Origin: Amycolatopsis acidiphila
GTDB lineage: Bacteria > Actinomycetota > Actinomycetes > Mycobacteriales > Pseudonocardiaceae
NCBI RefSeq assembly: GCF_021391495.1
Contig: NZ_CP090063.1
Coordinates: 3,658,001-3,722,000 of the forward strand
Direction of reading: 5' to 3'
DNA: 64,000 bases
Made by a program: the position numbers and the translations under genes
Notes under the pieces: generated by a model
Told to the model about the DNA's origin: nothing
The model's input: the letters and a program-made list of their open reading frames with translations, nothing else
Databases searched by the model: none
Shown here: one piece after another, positions 17,100 to 25,163 of the stretch
Layout: every line of letters starts with the position of its first letter
How positions within the stretch are numbered: position 1 is the stretch's first letter

Positions 17100-17530
17100 C
17101 CTCCCGAACGTGGCCGACATCCCAACAACAACGCCAGAAGGCAAGCAAGCGCCGTCGGTGAGCGCGACGAGTTCCTTGCGGCCGGCCGTGCGCACCCCGA
17201 TCATCGCCAGCAGGCACAGTTTCCCTTCCTCCAGAAGGATATTGACGTGGATTCCGTCCGTCCACAGATAAACGTAGTCCACATCGGACAGACCACGTTG
17301 GGCGAAGGCGCGTTGCTCGGTCTTCCACTGCTCGGTCAGCTGCGCGATCACCGGTCCCGACAAGCCCTTCGTCGAGCCGAGGAACTGCCGCAGCGCGGGC
17401 ACGAAGTCCCGGACGAGAGCCCCGCGCAGGTAGGGCAAGCGCAGCACCTCGGTTGCGCACCACCACCCGACGGCCGCGCTCGTCACACTCCTCAGCGAAC
17501 TGGGCGATGTAGGCGTCCACCTCGGCCGGG
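17100..17530 (-). mobile_element. Broken IS256-family (mutator) transposase
   Basis: The minus strand starts with MDAYIAQFAEECDERGRRVVV, the IS256 N-terminal region. It skips about 40 residues of the usual sequence and changes frame. It resumes with FVPALRQFLGSTKGLSGPVI, VDYVYLWTDGIHVN and CLLAMIGVRTAGRKELVAL, which include the first catalytic Asp region (DGIHVN). The remaining two thirds of the transposase, including the later Asp and Glu, is lost and replaced by unrelated sequence. No inverted repeats were identified. It is a dead fragment lying between the stress block and the catabolic island. Confidence 0.82.
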
Positions 17531-17770
17531 CACCTTCACGACGATCTGATCGATCAACGACGAACTAACGGCCGATCGGTCATCGCCGGCATCGGGGTCA
17601 GGGACTCCGGTGAGCCTCGGGTCGTACCCTCCCGGCCGACGTTGGCGCGTCGGCCTTGCTCGGAACCTTCAACCGGTCACCATTAGGTACGCCCCTGCCT
17701 GCTGATCCACAGGTATCAAGCGTTGCTCCTGGATTGGACTCCGCGGCGGAAGGCAAGATCGCTCGCCGTC

Positions 17771-17848
17771 TTGACTCTGTGACGGGCGCTACCTCATAAT
17801 CGGCCAAGTAACCGATTATGAGGTCGAAGGAGGTCATCCACGTGGCAG
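17771..17848 (+). promoter_or_regulatory. Orphan promoter/operator with 13-bp perfect palindrome and ribosome-binding site
   Basis: A good promoter, TTGACT (17771-17776), 18 bases, CATAAT (17795-17800), overlaps a perfect inverted repeat ACCTCATAATCGG (17791-17803) and CCGATTATGAGGT (17812-17824) with an 8-base spacer. It is followed by AAGGAGG and a GTG start that reads only four sense codons before TAG. The layout is a complete repressor-controlled start region whose gene has been lost. The palindrome is AT-rich against its surroundings and is the kind of site bound by MarR, TetR or GntR proteins. Confidence 0.6.
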
Positions 17849-18010
17849 GCGGCTAGGGGATGAGGACTCCGCGGCGACACACAGAGTCTCGCTTCATCAC
17901 GTCAGTTGCGGTTCCACCCAGTTCTTGCGTCGAACCGGGTGGGTGGCGAATGGCGCCAAAACGCGCGCGAACCGAAGATTCTCGACAACGTTCAGCGCAG
18001 CACCATCCGG

Positions 18011-18670
18011 TTAGTTGCGGGTCAGCAGCGTTCCCATGAGAGCTCGCATCAGCCCCTCGATCGCATTCCTTGCCTGAGTCTCCTGGTTCAGGCTCACCAC
18101 TACGAGCCCCCAGGCCATCGACCGAAACATTGCGAGCAAAGCATGTACGTCGCCTTCATCGATCTCCCCTTGCAGCACGGCGTCATCTCCGATGCGACGC
18201 AATGTTCGATCGACGACCGGGGGAATGTGCAGCGGAACATCGGTGTCTCGCTGATCCACCCATCCGCGCAGGATCATGGACACCCGGCTCTGGCTCATGA
18301 CGCTCGGATCAATCATGGCCTGCAAGAGGCCACGCAGCCGAGTTCGAAGGTCGCCGTGGCGGTTCAGAATATCGTTGAACCCGGTGTAAACCTCCTCGAC
18401 TGCGTACTCGAACGCCGCCTCGTACAGCGAACGCTTGGTCGGGAAATAGTGGTGGAGAGTGCCGGCGGTGAGGTCCGCCGCCGAGGAAACCTCGCGCAGC
18501 GTGGTCCCCTTGAAGCCACGGAGGGAGAACTCCTTGATCGCCGCATCAAGAATGGTGTTCCGCGTATGATCACTGTCACCTTGGGCCGGCCGGCCGGCAC
18601 CCCGCTTCTGGCGCGCCACGCTCTCCCTGGCGTCCGCAGGTGGTGGCACATCACTCTTGGTGCGGCTCAA
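18011..18670 (-). CDS. TetR/AcrR family transcriptional regulator
   Basis: A 219-residue repressor. The N-terminal helix-turn-helix at about residues 38-84 (ILDAAIKEFSLRGFKGTTLREVSSAADLTAGTLHHYF) is classic TetR, preceded by a basic extension. The C-terminal half is the helical ligand-binding domain. It is divergent from the rightward catabolic operon that starts with fprB at 19081, with 410 bp between, so it most likely controls that operon in response to a pathway substrate or CoA thioester. No clear operator palindrome was found in the shared gap. The start at 18670 is the first ATG of the open frame. Confidence 0.88.
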   Translation of the reverse strand: MSRTKSDVPPPADARESVARQKRGAGRPAQGDSDHTRNTILDAAIKEFSLRGFKGTTLREVSSAADLTAGTLHHYFPTKRSLYEAAFEYAVEEVYTGFNDILNRHGDLRTRLRGLLQAMIDPSVMSQSRVSMILRGWVDQRDTDVPLHIPPVVDRTLRRIGDDAVLQGEIDEGDVHALLAMFRSMAWGLVVVSLNQETQARNAIEGLMRALMGTLLTRN

Positions 18671-19080
18671 TCGCGGTCATCCGTTCTGCTCGTGTCGATC
18701 TACCACTGCGCGGTCACCACTATATTCGGGTTCGCCGGGCGCACCCCGCCGGTGTGGCGACGACTATCAGCGGTCTTGCCTGTGGCAATTCCGCCAGCTC
18801 CAGGCACTGGTCCGGCCAGGCGCACGGCTCACGCGTCGTCGCGCAACTCCGCGAGATGGCCTGGTATCGGGCCGGAACAGGCGCAGCTGCTCCCGCGACC
18901 CATCGTGGTACGGCCGGCGATGACGATGTCGCCGACACGGCCGGCGTCGATTCGCCCACCGGTCACCCTGCGCAGGAGCCCGAGTAGCCGATGCGCAACC
19001 CTGTCCCTCGCGAACGACGCTGTTCTGAAGAGGACTGGCGCGCGGTGCTCACCGTTCCCGAACCACGGCGGTGGTAACTG
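18671..19080. other. Divergent regulatory gap, no gene identified
   Basis: These 410 bases separate the TetR regulator from fprB. The plus strand has a 28-codon frame (18990-19076) ending just before the fprB start; it resembles nothing I know and could be a leader or chance. A 10-bp direct repeat ACGGCCGGCG occurs at about 18911 and 18937. Promoters for both directions should lie here, but I cannot place them with confidence. Confidence 0.4.
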
Positions 19081-20784
19081 ATGCCCTACGTCATCACTCA
19101 GAGCTGCTGCAGCGACTCTTCGTGTGTTTCGGCATGCCCCGTCAACTGCATCCATCCGGCTCCGGACGACCCCGACTTCGGCATGACGGAGATGCTGTAC
19201 ATCGACCCCGAACGATGTATCGACTGCGGCGCGTGCGTCGAGGAATGCCCCGTCGACGCCATTGCCGCGGATTGGGAGCTCACCGAGGCGACCGAGCGGT
19301 ACGCGGCGATCAATGCGCACTACTACGACGGCGAGGACAAGTCGCAGTACAGCGCCGAAACCTACATAGCGCGCCGCCGCGTCGTCGACGTGCTCGAGCC
19401 ACCGCGTTTCGCGATAGTCGGCGCTGGACCCGCGGCTTTCTATGCCGCCGAGGAGATCGCCTCGACACGAGGGCTCAACGCACAGATCAACCTTTTCGAG
19501 CAATTGCCGGCGCCAGGTGGGCTGGTTCGCTACGGCGTCGCCCCGGATCATCCCGATACGAAGAAGATCGGACAGACCTTCGCTCGTATCGCCAAGAGTC
19601 CGGGAACCACTATCTACCTCAACGTGGAAGTGGGGTCGGATATCAGTCATGAAGAGTTGCTCGCCCACCATCACGCGGTGCTATACGCGGTTGGCGCCCC
19701 GGCCGATCGAGAGCTGGGCGTCCCGGGGGAGGAGCTGGCCGGAAGCTACGCGGCCAGCGACATCGTCCGCTGGTACAACGGCCATCCGGATTTCGCCGAT
19801 CGCACGTTCGACCTGGCTGCGGACAAGGCCGTGGTGGTCGGCAACGGGAACGTCGCCCTGGACGTGGCAAGGATCATGCTCGCCGGCGCGGAGGAACTGG
19901 GACGGACCGACGTGGCCGATCACGCGCTGGCGGTTCTCACCGGGAGCCCGCTGAGGGAGGTGATCGTCCTCGGTCGTCGCGGCCCGGCACAGGCGGCTTG
20001 CTCGGTCCCGGAGCTCCTCGCACTCACACACCTTCCGGAGGTCGAACTCGGGGTCGATGAACGCGACGCCACACTCGATCCGGTCTCGGCCGAGGCCCTG
20101 CGCAACAGTCCACACGCGACGACGCGGCTCAAAGCGGACATCTTCGCCGAGATCGCCAGGGGAGGACGCTCCGGCAAGGACAGGAGAATGACTTTCAAGT
20201 TCTTTGCCTCCCCGACCGAGATCGTGGGGCACGATCGCGTCGAAGGGCTGCGTGTCGAGCGCACCGAACTCGTCGCTCGCGCGGATGGAAGCCTCGAGCC
20301 GCGCCGGACTGGAATGACCGAGGTCATCGACTGCGGGATCGTCATCCGTTCAGTGGGGTTCCGCGCGGTTGCCTTGCCGGGGCTGCCGTTCGACCAAGAC
20401 CGTGGCGTCGTCCCGAACCGCCGCGGCCGGGTCGTCACCGCCGGTGACCAGATCCTGCCTGGAACCTACGTCGCCGGCTGGGCCAAGCGTGGGCCGACCG
20501 GTGTCATCGGAACCAACAGGAAATGCGCGCGTGAGTCAGTCGAGGCGCTCGTCGAGGACTATCTCGCGGGCAGGCTTGCGGCGCCCTCACACGGAAGCAC
20601 CAAGCTTGGTGAGCTTGTCTCGAGCCGAAAGCCGACCGCGATCACTTTCGAATCGTGGGAAAAGATCGACCGTTATGAACGGTCGCTCGGCCACAGCCAG
20701 GGCCGACCGCGGGTCAAGCTGGCCACGGTGCGGGAAATGCTCGACGTGATCGGCTCCGAGCGCACTATCCGGAGTCGCACATGA
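19081..20784 (+). CDS. fprB: Ferredoxin--NADP reductase FprB (ferredoxin-fused)
   Basis: A 567-residue fusion. Residues 1-65 are a bacterial 7Fe-type ferredoxin (CCSDSSCVSACPVNCIHP and CIDCGACVEECPVDAI). From about 108 it is an adrenodoxin-reductase-like flavoprotein with the FAD motif VGAGPAAFYAAEEI and the NADP motif VVGNGNVALDVARI. The order and length match Mycobacterium tuberculosis FprB, which moves electrons between NADP(H) and its iron-sulfur domain. As first gene of the catabolic operon, in a locus with a two-subunit Rieske oxygenase but no Rieske ferredoxin, it is the best candidate for the oxygenase's electron supply. Its stop overlaps the next start (ATGA). Confidence 0.92.
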   Translation: MPYVITQSCCSDSSCVSACPVNCIHPAPDDPDFGMTEMLYIDPERCIDCGACVEECPVDAIAADWELTEATERYAAINAHYYDGEDKSQYSAETYIARRRVVDVLEPPRFAIVGAGPAAFYAAEEIASTRGLNAQINLFEQLPAPGGLVRYGVAPDHPDTKKIGQTFARIAKSPGTTIYLNVEVGSDISHEELLAHHHAVLYAVGAPADRELGVPGEELAGSYAASDIVRWYNGHPDFADRTFDLAADKAVVVGNGNVALDVARIMLAGAEELGRTDVADHALAVLTGSPLREVIVLGRRGPAQAACSVPELLALTHLPEVELGVDERDATLDPVSAEALRNSPHATTRLKADIFAEIARGGRSGKDRRMTFKFFASPTEIVGHDRVEGLRVERTELVARADGSLEPRRTGMTEVIDCGIVIRSVGFRAVALPGLPFDQDRGVVPNRRGRVVTAGDQILPGTYVAGWAKRGPTGVIGTNRKCARESVEALVEDYLAGRLAAPSHGSTKLGELVSSRKPTAITFESWEKIDRYERSLGHSQGRPRVKLATVREMLDVIGSERTIRSRT

Positions 20785-21959
20785 ACCGGGCCTCAACGAC
20801 AGTCAGTGTCGCGGGTGTCGGGACGGCCGGCTTCGCGCGGCACAGTGGAGTCAGTGCCATTGCGCTCGCCGACATCGCACTGACCGAAGCTCTCGACGAC
20901 TGTGGGCTGTCTCGTGCCTCGGTCGACGGGCTGCTCGTCCACATCGGCTCGCCCCGGGGAGCCGACTACGACACGCTCGCACGAATGCTCGGTCTGTACG
21001 TCGGTTTCGCCGGGCAAACCTGGGCCCACGGGCGCTTCACGGGAACCATCATCCAGCATGCGGTCCTGGCCCTCGCTCACGGTCTCGCCGAGTACGTCGT
21101 GTGCCTTGCCACGTTCCGCAACAGCGTCTGGGGCAGGCACGGCACGACCGGGTTCCCCGACTTCGCCGAAGCGATCCGCGAGGGCGGCGGGCCGCACGCC
21201 GAAACGTTGCCGGCCGGGCTCGCCGCCCCAATCGGTGGCGCGGCCATGGCTGCCCAGCGCTACATGCATGTCTACGGTGTCGATGCCGCGAAACTCGGCG
21301 CAGTCGCGCTGGCCCAGCGGAGGGCGGCGCTGCAGAACCCGCTCGCGGTGATGCGTGAGCCGCTGGATCTGGCCACCTATCTGCGTTCACCGTTCGTCGT
21401 CGAACCCCTTCGCAGACTCGACTGCTCGGTGCCCGTGGACACCGCGGTCGCGGTTGTGCTCACGCGCGCCGACCGTGCCCGGGACATGCCGCGCCCGCCG
21501 GTCGATGTGCTCGGATTCCAGGGCCTGTCCGCCGGCCCGGACGAGTTCGTGTTCGGGCCGCCCGGACTGGGCGTCCATCAGGTCTCGGCCGTGAACCGCC
21601 GGCCGGAGGGTGCCGCCCAGGCGGTCTTTCGGACCACCGGGCTCACACCCGCGGACATCGACACGCTCCACTGCTACGACGGGTTCTCGCCACAGGTCCT
21701 GTGGACTCTTGAGCGATTCGGTTTCTGCCCGGCAGGTGAATCGGCGGACTGGGTGCAGGGCGGCCGGATCGAGATCGACGGAGAACTTCCCGTGAACACA
21801 AGCGGCGGCCATCTGTCCGAAGGGCACTCCAACGGCTGGGGGCAGACCATCGAAATCGTACGACAGTTGCGCGGGGAGGCCGGACCGCGGCAGGTCAACG
21901 ACTGTCAGACGGCCATGTGGGCCACGACGTTCGGGGATGCGATCATCTATGGCCGTTGA
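20781..21959 (+). CDS. Thiolase-fold protein (lipid-transfer/acetyl-CoA acetyltransferase-like)
   Basis: A 392-residue thiolase-superfamily protein. The C-terminal half has HCYDGFSPQVLWTLERFGF and NTSGGHLSEGHSNGWG, matching the second-half His motif of SCP2-type thiolases. The N-terminal nucleophilic Cys motif is not recognisable (a Phe/Arg stretch replaces it), as in Ltp-type non-thiolase enzymes. The next gene encodes a Zn-ribbon/OB-fold (DUF35) protein, and such pairs (for example Ltp2 with a DUF35 partner in steroid side-chain degradation) act as retro-aldolases on CoA thioesters. A similar C-C cleaving role is inferred here. The start overlaps the fprB stop. Confidence 0.8.
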   Translation: MNRASTTVSVAGVGTAGFARHSGVSAIALADIALTEALDDCGLSRASVDGLLVHIGSPRGADYDTLARMLGLYVGFAGQTWAHGRFTGTIIQHAVLALAHGLAEYVVCLATFRNSVWGRHGTTGFPDFAEAIREGGGPHAETLPAGLAAPIGGAAMAAQRYMHVYGVDAAKLGAVALAQRRAALQNPLAVMREPLDLATYLRSPFVVEPLRRLDCSVPVDTAVAVVLTRADRARDMPRPPVDVLGFQGLSAGPDEFVFGPPGLGVHQVSAVNRRPEGAAQAVFRTTGLTPADIDTLHCYDGFSPQVLWTLERFGFCPAGESADWVQGGRIEIDGELPVNTSGGHLSEGHSNGWGQTIEIVRQLRGEAGPRQVNDCQTAMWATTFGDAIIYGR

Positions 21960-22404
21960 CGCCCACACCGTGTCAGAGTTTCCGGGAACCGGCGCGGCGA
22001 GCGACCTGATGCCGTCCAGGACGGACGACACCGAGGCGTTCTATTCCGCTCTGGACAACGACGGCCGGCTACTGCTCCAGCTCTGCAGGGCCTGTAACCG
22101 GCACCGAACGCCAACAGTGCCGGTGTGCCCGCACTGCGGCGCCCGGGAATTCACCTGGACAGCGGCGGCGGGAACCGGCCGGCTGTACAGCTGGGTGCGT
22201 TACCACCGTCCCTATCTTTCCCCGTTCGCGTCATTGACACCCTATTCGGTCGGCCTGGTGGAACTCGCCGAAGGGCCGCGAATGTTCGGACGTCTCGTCG
22301 GCATTCCGTCTCCGGTCATCGGTATGCGCGTCCGAACGGTCTTGGAGCGCTGGTCTGACGGAGTGGTCGTGCCCGCGTTCGGTGCCGCTGAGGAGGGTGA
22401 GTGA
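21949..22404 (+). CDS. Zn-ribbon/OB-fold (DUF35-type) acyl-CoA-binding partner protein
   Basis: About 151 residues. A rubredoxin-like zinc ribbon has two CxxC pairs (LCRACNRHRTPTVPVCPHCG, roughly residues 42-61). An OB-fold follows with GRLYSWVRYHRPY. DUF35/ChsH2-like proteins bind acyl-CoA and dock on thiolase-fold proteins to form the active complex. The overlap with the preceding thiolase-like gene supports a stoichiometric complex. ATG at 21949 is preferred over the in-frame ATG at 21937; both lie within the upstream coding region. Its stop overlaps the next GTG start (GTGA). Confidence 0.82.
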   Translation: MAVDAHTVSEFPGTGAASDLMPSRTDDTEAFYSALDNDGRLLLQLCRACNRHRTPTVPVCPHCGAREFTWTAAAGTGRLYSWVRYHRPYLSPFASLTPYSVGLVELAEGPRMFGRLVGIPSPVIGMRVRTVLERWSDGVVVPAFGAAEEGE

Positions 22405-23447
22405 CAGTGATGCGTGCCGCGATGTTGCGCGCACCCGGACCGCCTGAGCAGTTCGAGGTCACCGAGGTCGAGATACCCCGGTTCGGCCGCGACGAGGTAC
22501 TGGTGCAGGTCAGAGCATGTGGTGTGTCGTCGCGGGATGTCGTCGAACGCAACGGCACCTACCGGCGCGACGTGACGTTCCCCCTGGTGATCGGCCTGGA
22601 GATCAGTGGGACGGTCGTTGAATGCGGCCAGGATGTGCCCGACCTCCGGCCGGGCGATCACGTGTGCAGCAAGGCCTTCAGCAGTTGCGGGCAATGCCGG
22701 CTGTGCCGGACCGGACGGGAGACGACGTGCTCGCGCAGGCGGCCGGTGCGCGGCGGCTACGCCGAGTACGTCGTGCTGCCGTGGGATGCGCTCGTCCGGG
22801 TCCCGTCCGGACTGCCGTTCGAGGAGACCTGCGGCCTTGGGCCGGCCGGCGGCGTCGCGCTCAACGCGGTCCGCGACGTCGCACGCGTCACGGTCGGAGA
22901 GACTGTTCTGATCACCGGCGCCACGGGGGGAGTCGGCTGGATGGCGCTGCAGATCGCGCGGCTGTCCGGTGCCAGGGTCATCGCGGCCACCCGCGACCCC
23001 GACCGGCGATCCTCCCTCCTCGAGGCGGGCGCCGACGAGGTGATCGTGATCGACGGCCCTGACTTCTCACCGCAGGTGCGGACGCTCACCGACGGAGAAG
23101 GTGTCGACGTCGTGGTCGACACGGTCGGCAGCCCGGTCTTCGGCTCCTGCTTCAACAGCCTCGCCGTGCACGGTCGTTACGCCCTCGTCGGCCAGCTCCT
23201 CGGCGAGGAGATCTCGATCAACCCGGCGCGGATCTTCTTCAAGCGCGCGAGCCTGCTCGGGGTCGGCAGTGTGAGCCGTGCGCAACTGGCCGACGTCGTC
23301 GACCTGGCCGCGCGCGGCCAGATCAGACCACGGATCGCGTGCACGCTCCCGCTCGATGACGTCGTGCGGGCACACCACCTCGTCGAGCGGAGCGCGTTGT
23401 TCGGCCGAGTGGTGTTGGCGCCGTCCCCGTCAGCTTCGACAGAATGA
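22401..23447 (+). CDS. Zinc-type alcohol dehydrogenase / MDR family oxidoreductase
   Basis: A 348-residue medium-chain dehydrogenase/reductase. A GroES-like N-terminal domain (VRACGVSSRDVVERNG, GLEISGTVVE) carries a structural-zinc-like lobe with four Cys (SCGQCRLCRTGRETTC). The Rossmann motif is VLITGATGGVGWMALQIA near residue 168. The catalytic-zinc Cys is present (ACGVSSRD), but the usual zinc His is shifted to GLEISG, so a zinc-independent quinone-reductase-like mechanism is possible. Within the operon it could oxidise a hydroxyl or reduce an enone or enoyl-CoA intermediate. It starts with GTG in a 4-base overlap with the DUF35-type gene. Confidence 0.84.
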   Translation: MTVMRAAMLRAPGPPEQFEVTEVEIPRFGRDEVLVQVRACGVSSRDVVERNGTYRRDVTFPLVIGLEISGTVVECGQDVPDLRPGDHVCSKAFSSCGQCRLCRTGRETTCSRRRPVRGGYAEYVVLPWDALVRVPSGLPFEETCGLGPAGGVALNAVRDVARVTVGETVLITGATGGVGWMALQIARLSGARVIAATRDPDRRSSLLEAGADEVIVIDGPDFSPQVRTLTDGEGVDVVVDTVGSPVFGSCFNSLAVHGRYALVGQLLGEEISINPARIFFKRASLLGVGSVSRAQLADVVDLAARGQIRPRIACTLPLDDVVRAHHLVERSALFGRVVLAPSPSASTE

Positions 23448-23460
23448 GTGGAACTTGACC

Positions 23461-24249
23461 GTGAATGCCACAAGCCGACTTCAACTGATCGCCGACCGGG
23501 TGACGTCCGCACTGACTCCCGTGATGCGGGAGCTGCGGATCACGGAGGACGAACTGCACGCCGCAGGCGACTTCCTCGACAGGGTCGGCCAGGCAGGCAT
23601 GTGCAAGAGCCTTCTCGACATCGCCTTCGCCATGACCGCGATCGACACCCGGCGCCACGGCATCCCCGGAACCAGAACCAACCTCGAAGGACCGGTGTAC
23701 CGGCCCGGTGCGCCAACCCGGGCCACCAACAACCTCATCGAACGTGACCTGTCGCCGGACGCCGATCTGCTGGTCCTCTCGGGCCAGGTGACCGACGCCG
23801 TCACCGGCCGCCCGATGAGCGGTGTCGAGCTGGACTTCTGGCACGCCGACGAGCACGGACGCTACGACTACGACGGCAACCATCTGCGCGGCGTGGTGCA
23901 CAGCGGCCAGGACGGGCGCTACCGGGTGGACACGATCATGCCGGTGGACTACGCCGAGCATCTGAACGATCCCATCGGTGAGCTGCTCGCCATGCTCGAT
24001 CGGGACGGCTACCGGGCCGCGCACATCCATCTCAAGGTGCGTGTCCGGGGCGTCGAAAGGCTCACCACCCAGCTGTTTCGCGGCGACTCCCCGCACTTGG
24101 ACCAGGACTACGTCATCGGCGCGGTCAGCGAGGACCTCGTGGTCGAGCCGAGGCTGGTCGGCACCGTGGACGGCCACCGCCAATACGCGATGAGCTTCGA
24201 CATCGCTGTGCCACCCCTGCCCGCCGACCACCTCGTGGAGGGATCGTGA
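23461..24249 (+). CDS. Intradiol ring-cleavage dioxygenase (catechol/hydroxyquinol 1,2-dioxygenase family)
   Basis: A 262-residue non-heme Fe(III) dioxygenase that opens catechol-type rings between the two hydroxyls. The N-terminal helical dioxygenase_N domain covers about residues 8-65. The catalytic domain shows the expected ligands Y135 (GRYDYDG), Y164 (MPVDYAEH), H188 and H190 (AAHIHLKV). LDFWHADEHG and DTIMP are family landmarks. The fused N-terminal domain is typical of catechol 1,2- and hydroxyquinol 1,2-dioxygenases rather than protocatechuate 3,4-dioxygenase subunits. The start is GTG 23461; no ATG is available in frame. It presumably acts on the diol made by the Rieske dioxygenase and SDR further along. 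Confidence 0.88.
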   Translation: MNATSRLQLIADRVTSALTPVMRELRITEDELHAAGDFLDRVGQAGMCKSLLDIAFAMTAIDTRRHGIPGTRTNLEGPVYRPGAPTRATNNLIERDLSPDADLLVLSGQVTDAVTGRPMSGVELDFWHADEHGRYDYDGNHLRGVVHSGQDGRYRVDTIMPVDYAEHLNDPIGELLAMLDRDGYRAAHIHLKVRVRGVERLTTQLFRGDSPHLDQDYVIGAVSEDLVVEPRLVGTVDGHRQYAMSFDIAVPPLPADHLVEGS

Positions 24250-25163
24250 TGGACGGAACGTTCCGACCCAACGGACATCGGCCGGTACAGGGCCGGCAGC
24301 GGCTCTCCGACCTGCTTGCCGCCGGCCGTATCTTCGCCGCGCCGGGCGCCTACGATCCGTTCACGGCGCGCATCCTCACCGATCTGGGATTTCCGGCGGT
24401 CTACCTCGGCGGCAATGCCCTGGCGTTGCAGCTGTGCCTCGGCCAGCCGTTGGCGACGTTGACCGAATCGGTGGACGGCGCGGACAAGATCATCCGGGCG
24501 ATTGACGCGCCGCTGATCGTGGACGCCGGCGCTGGATTCGGCGATGCCGCACACACGTTCCGTACCGCCGGCGAGTTCGAGCGCATCGGCGCGGCGGCCA
24601 TCCACATCGACGATCAGCCCTATCCCAAGCAGATCGGCTACCACTACGGACACGGCGAGCTGCTGGAAACCGAGCTGGTCGCCGACAAGCTCGAAGCCGC
24701 GATCGCCGCCCGCCGTGATCCGGAGTTCCGGGTGATCGCCCGAACCGACGCACTACGCGTGACGGGCGACCTCAACGCCACGGTCGCCCGCTGCCAGGCG
24801 TACGCGGAAGCGGGCGCCGACATGCTCATGGTGCTCGACCTCACCCCGCAACAGTGTGCGCGGATAGCTCCCGATCTGGGCGGCAAGCCGCTCGTGTGGA
24901 TCGGCGGCGCATCAGATCCCGGACCACACCTCGACGAACTCGCCGCAGCCGGATTCGCGGTCGCCGTCTACCCGTTCACCACCATCGCCGCGGTGGTCGC
25001 CGCGGTCCGTGCGACCTGGCAGCCGCTGCGCGAACGCGGCCAGCTGGAGCAGCCCGCGGACCTGATCGCGGACGCCCGCGCTCGCGTCCTCGATCTCGCC
25101 GGGCTGGGCCGTTACCACGACTTCGAGGCGAAGAACCGAGCAACGAAGGAAGCCAGGCAGTGA
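24246..25163 (+). CDS. Isocitrate lyase/PEP mutase superfamily protein
   Basis: A 305-residue (beta/alpha)8 protein of the PEPM/ICL superfamily (FAAPGAYDPFTARILTDLGFPAVYLGG at the start, VIARTDALRVTGDL near residue 164). Two active-site deviations are visible. The KKCGH loop of true lyases is replaced by KQIGYHYGHGE, which has no catalytic Cys. The metal-binding D-A-D of typical members reads VDAGAGFGD. Isocitrate or methylisocitrate lyase activity is therefore unlikely; oxaloacetate/oxopropionate decarboxylase or hydrolase-type chemistry on a ring-cleavage product is more plausible. GTG 24246 overlaps the previous stop; an ATG follows directly at 24249. Confidence 0.8.
   Translation: MMDGTFRPNGHRPVQGRQRLSDLLAAGRIFAAPGAYDPFTARILTDLGFPAVYLGGNALALQLCLGQPLATLTESVDGADKIIRAIDAPLIVDAGAGFGDAAHTFRTAGEFERIGAAAIHIDDQPYPKQIGYHYGHGELLETELVADKLEAAIAARRDPEFRVIARTDALRVTGDLNATVARCQAYAEAGADMLMVLDLTPQQCARIAPDLGGKPLVWIGGASDPGPHLDELAAAGFAVAVYPFTTIAAVVAAVRATWQPLRERGQLEQPADLIADARARVLDLAGLGRYHDFEAKNRATKEARQ

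Noticed and set aside
18829..19674. 281-codon minus-strand frame opposite the start of fprB
   Set aside because: It overlaps conserved ferredoxin and FAD motifs in fprB; no signature of its own.
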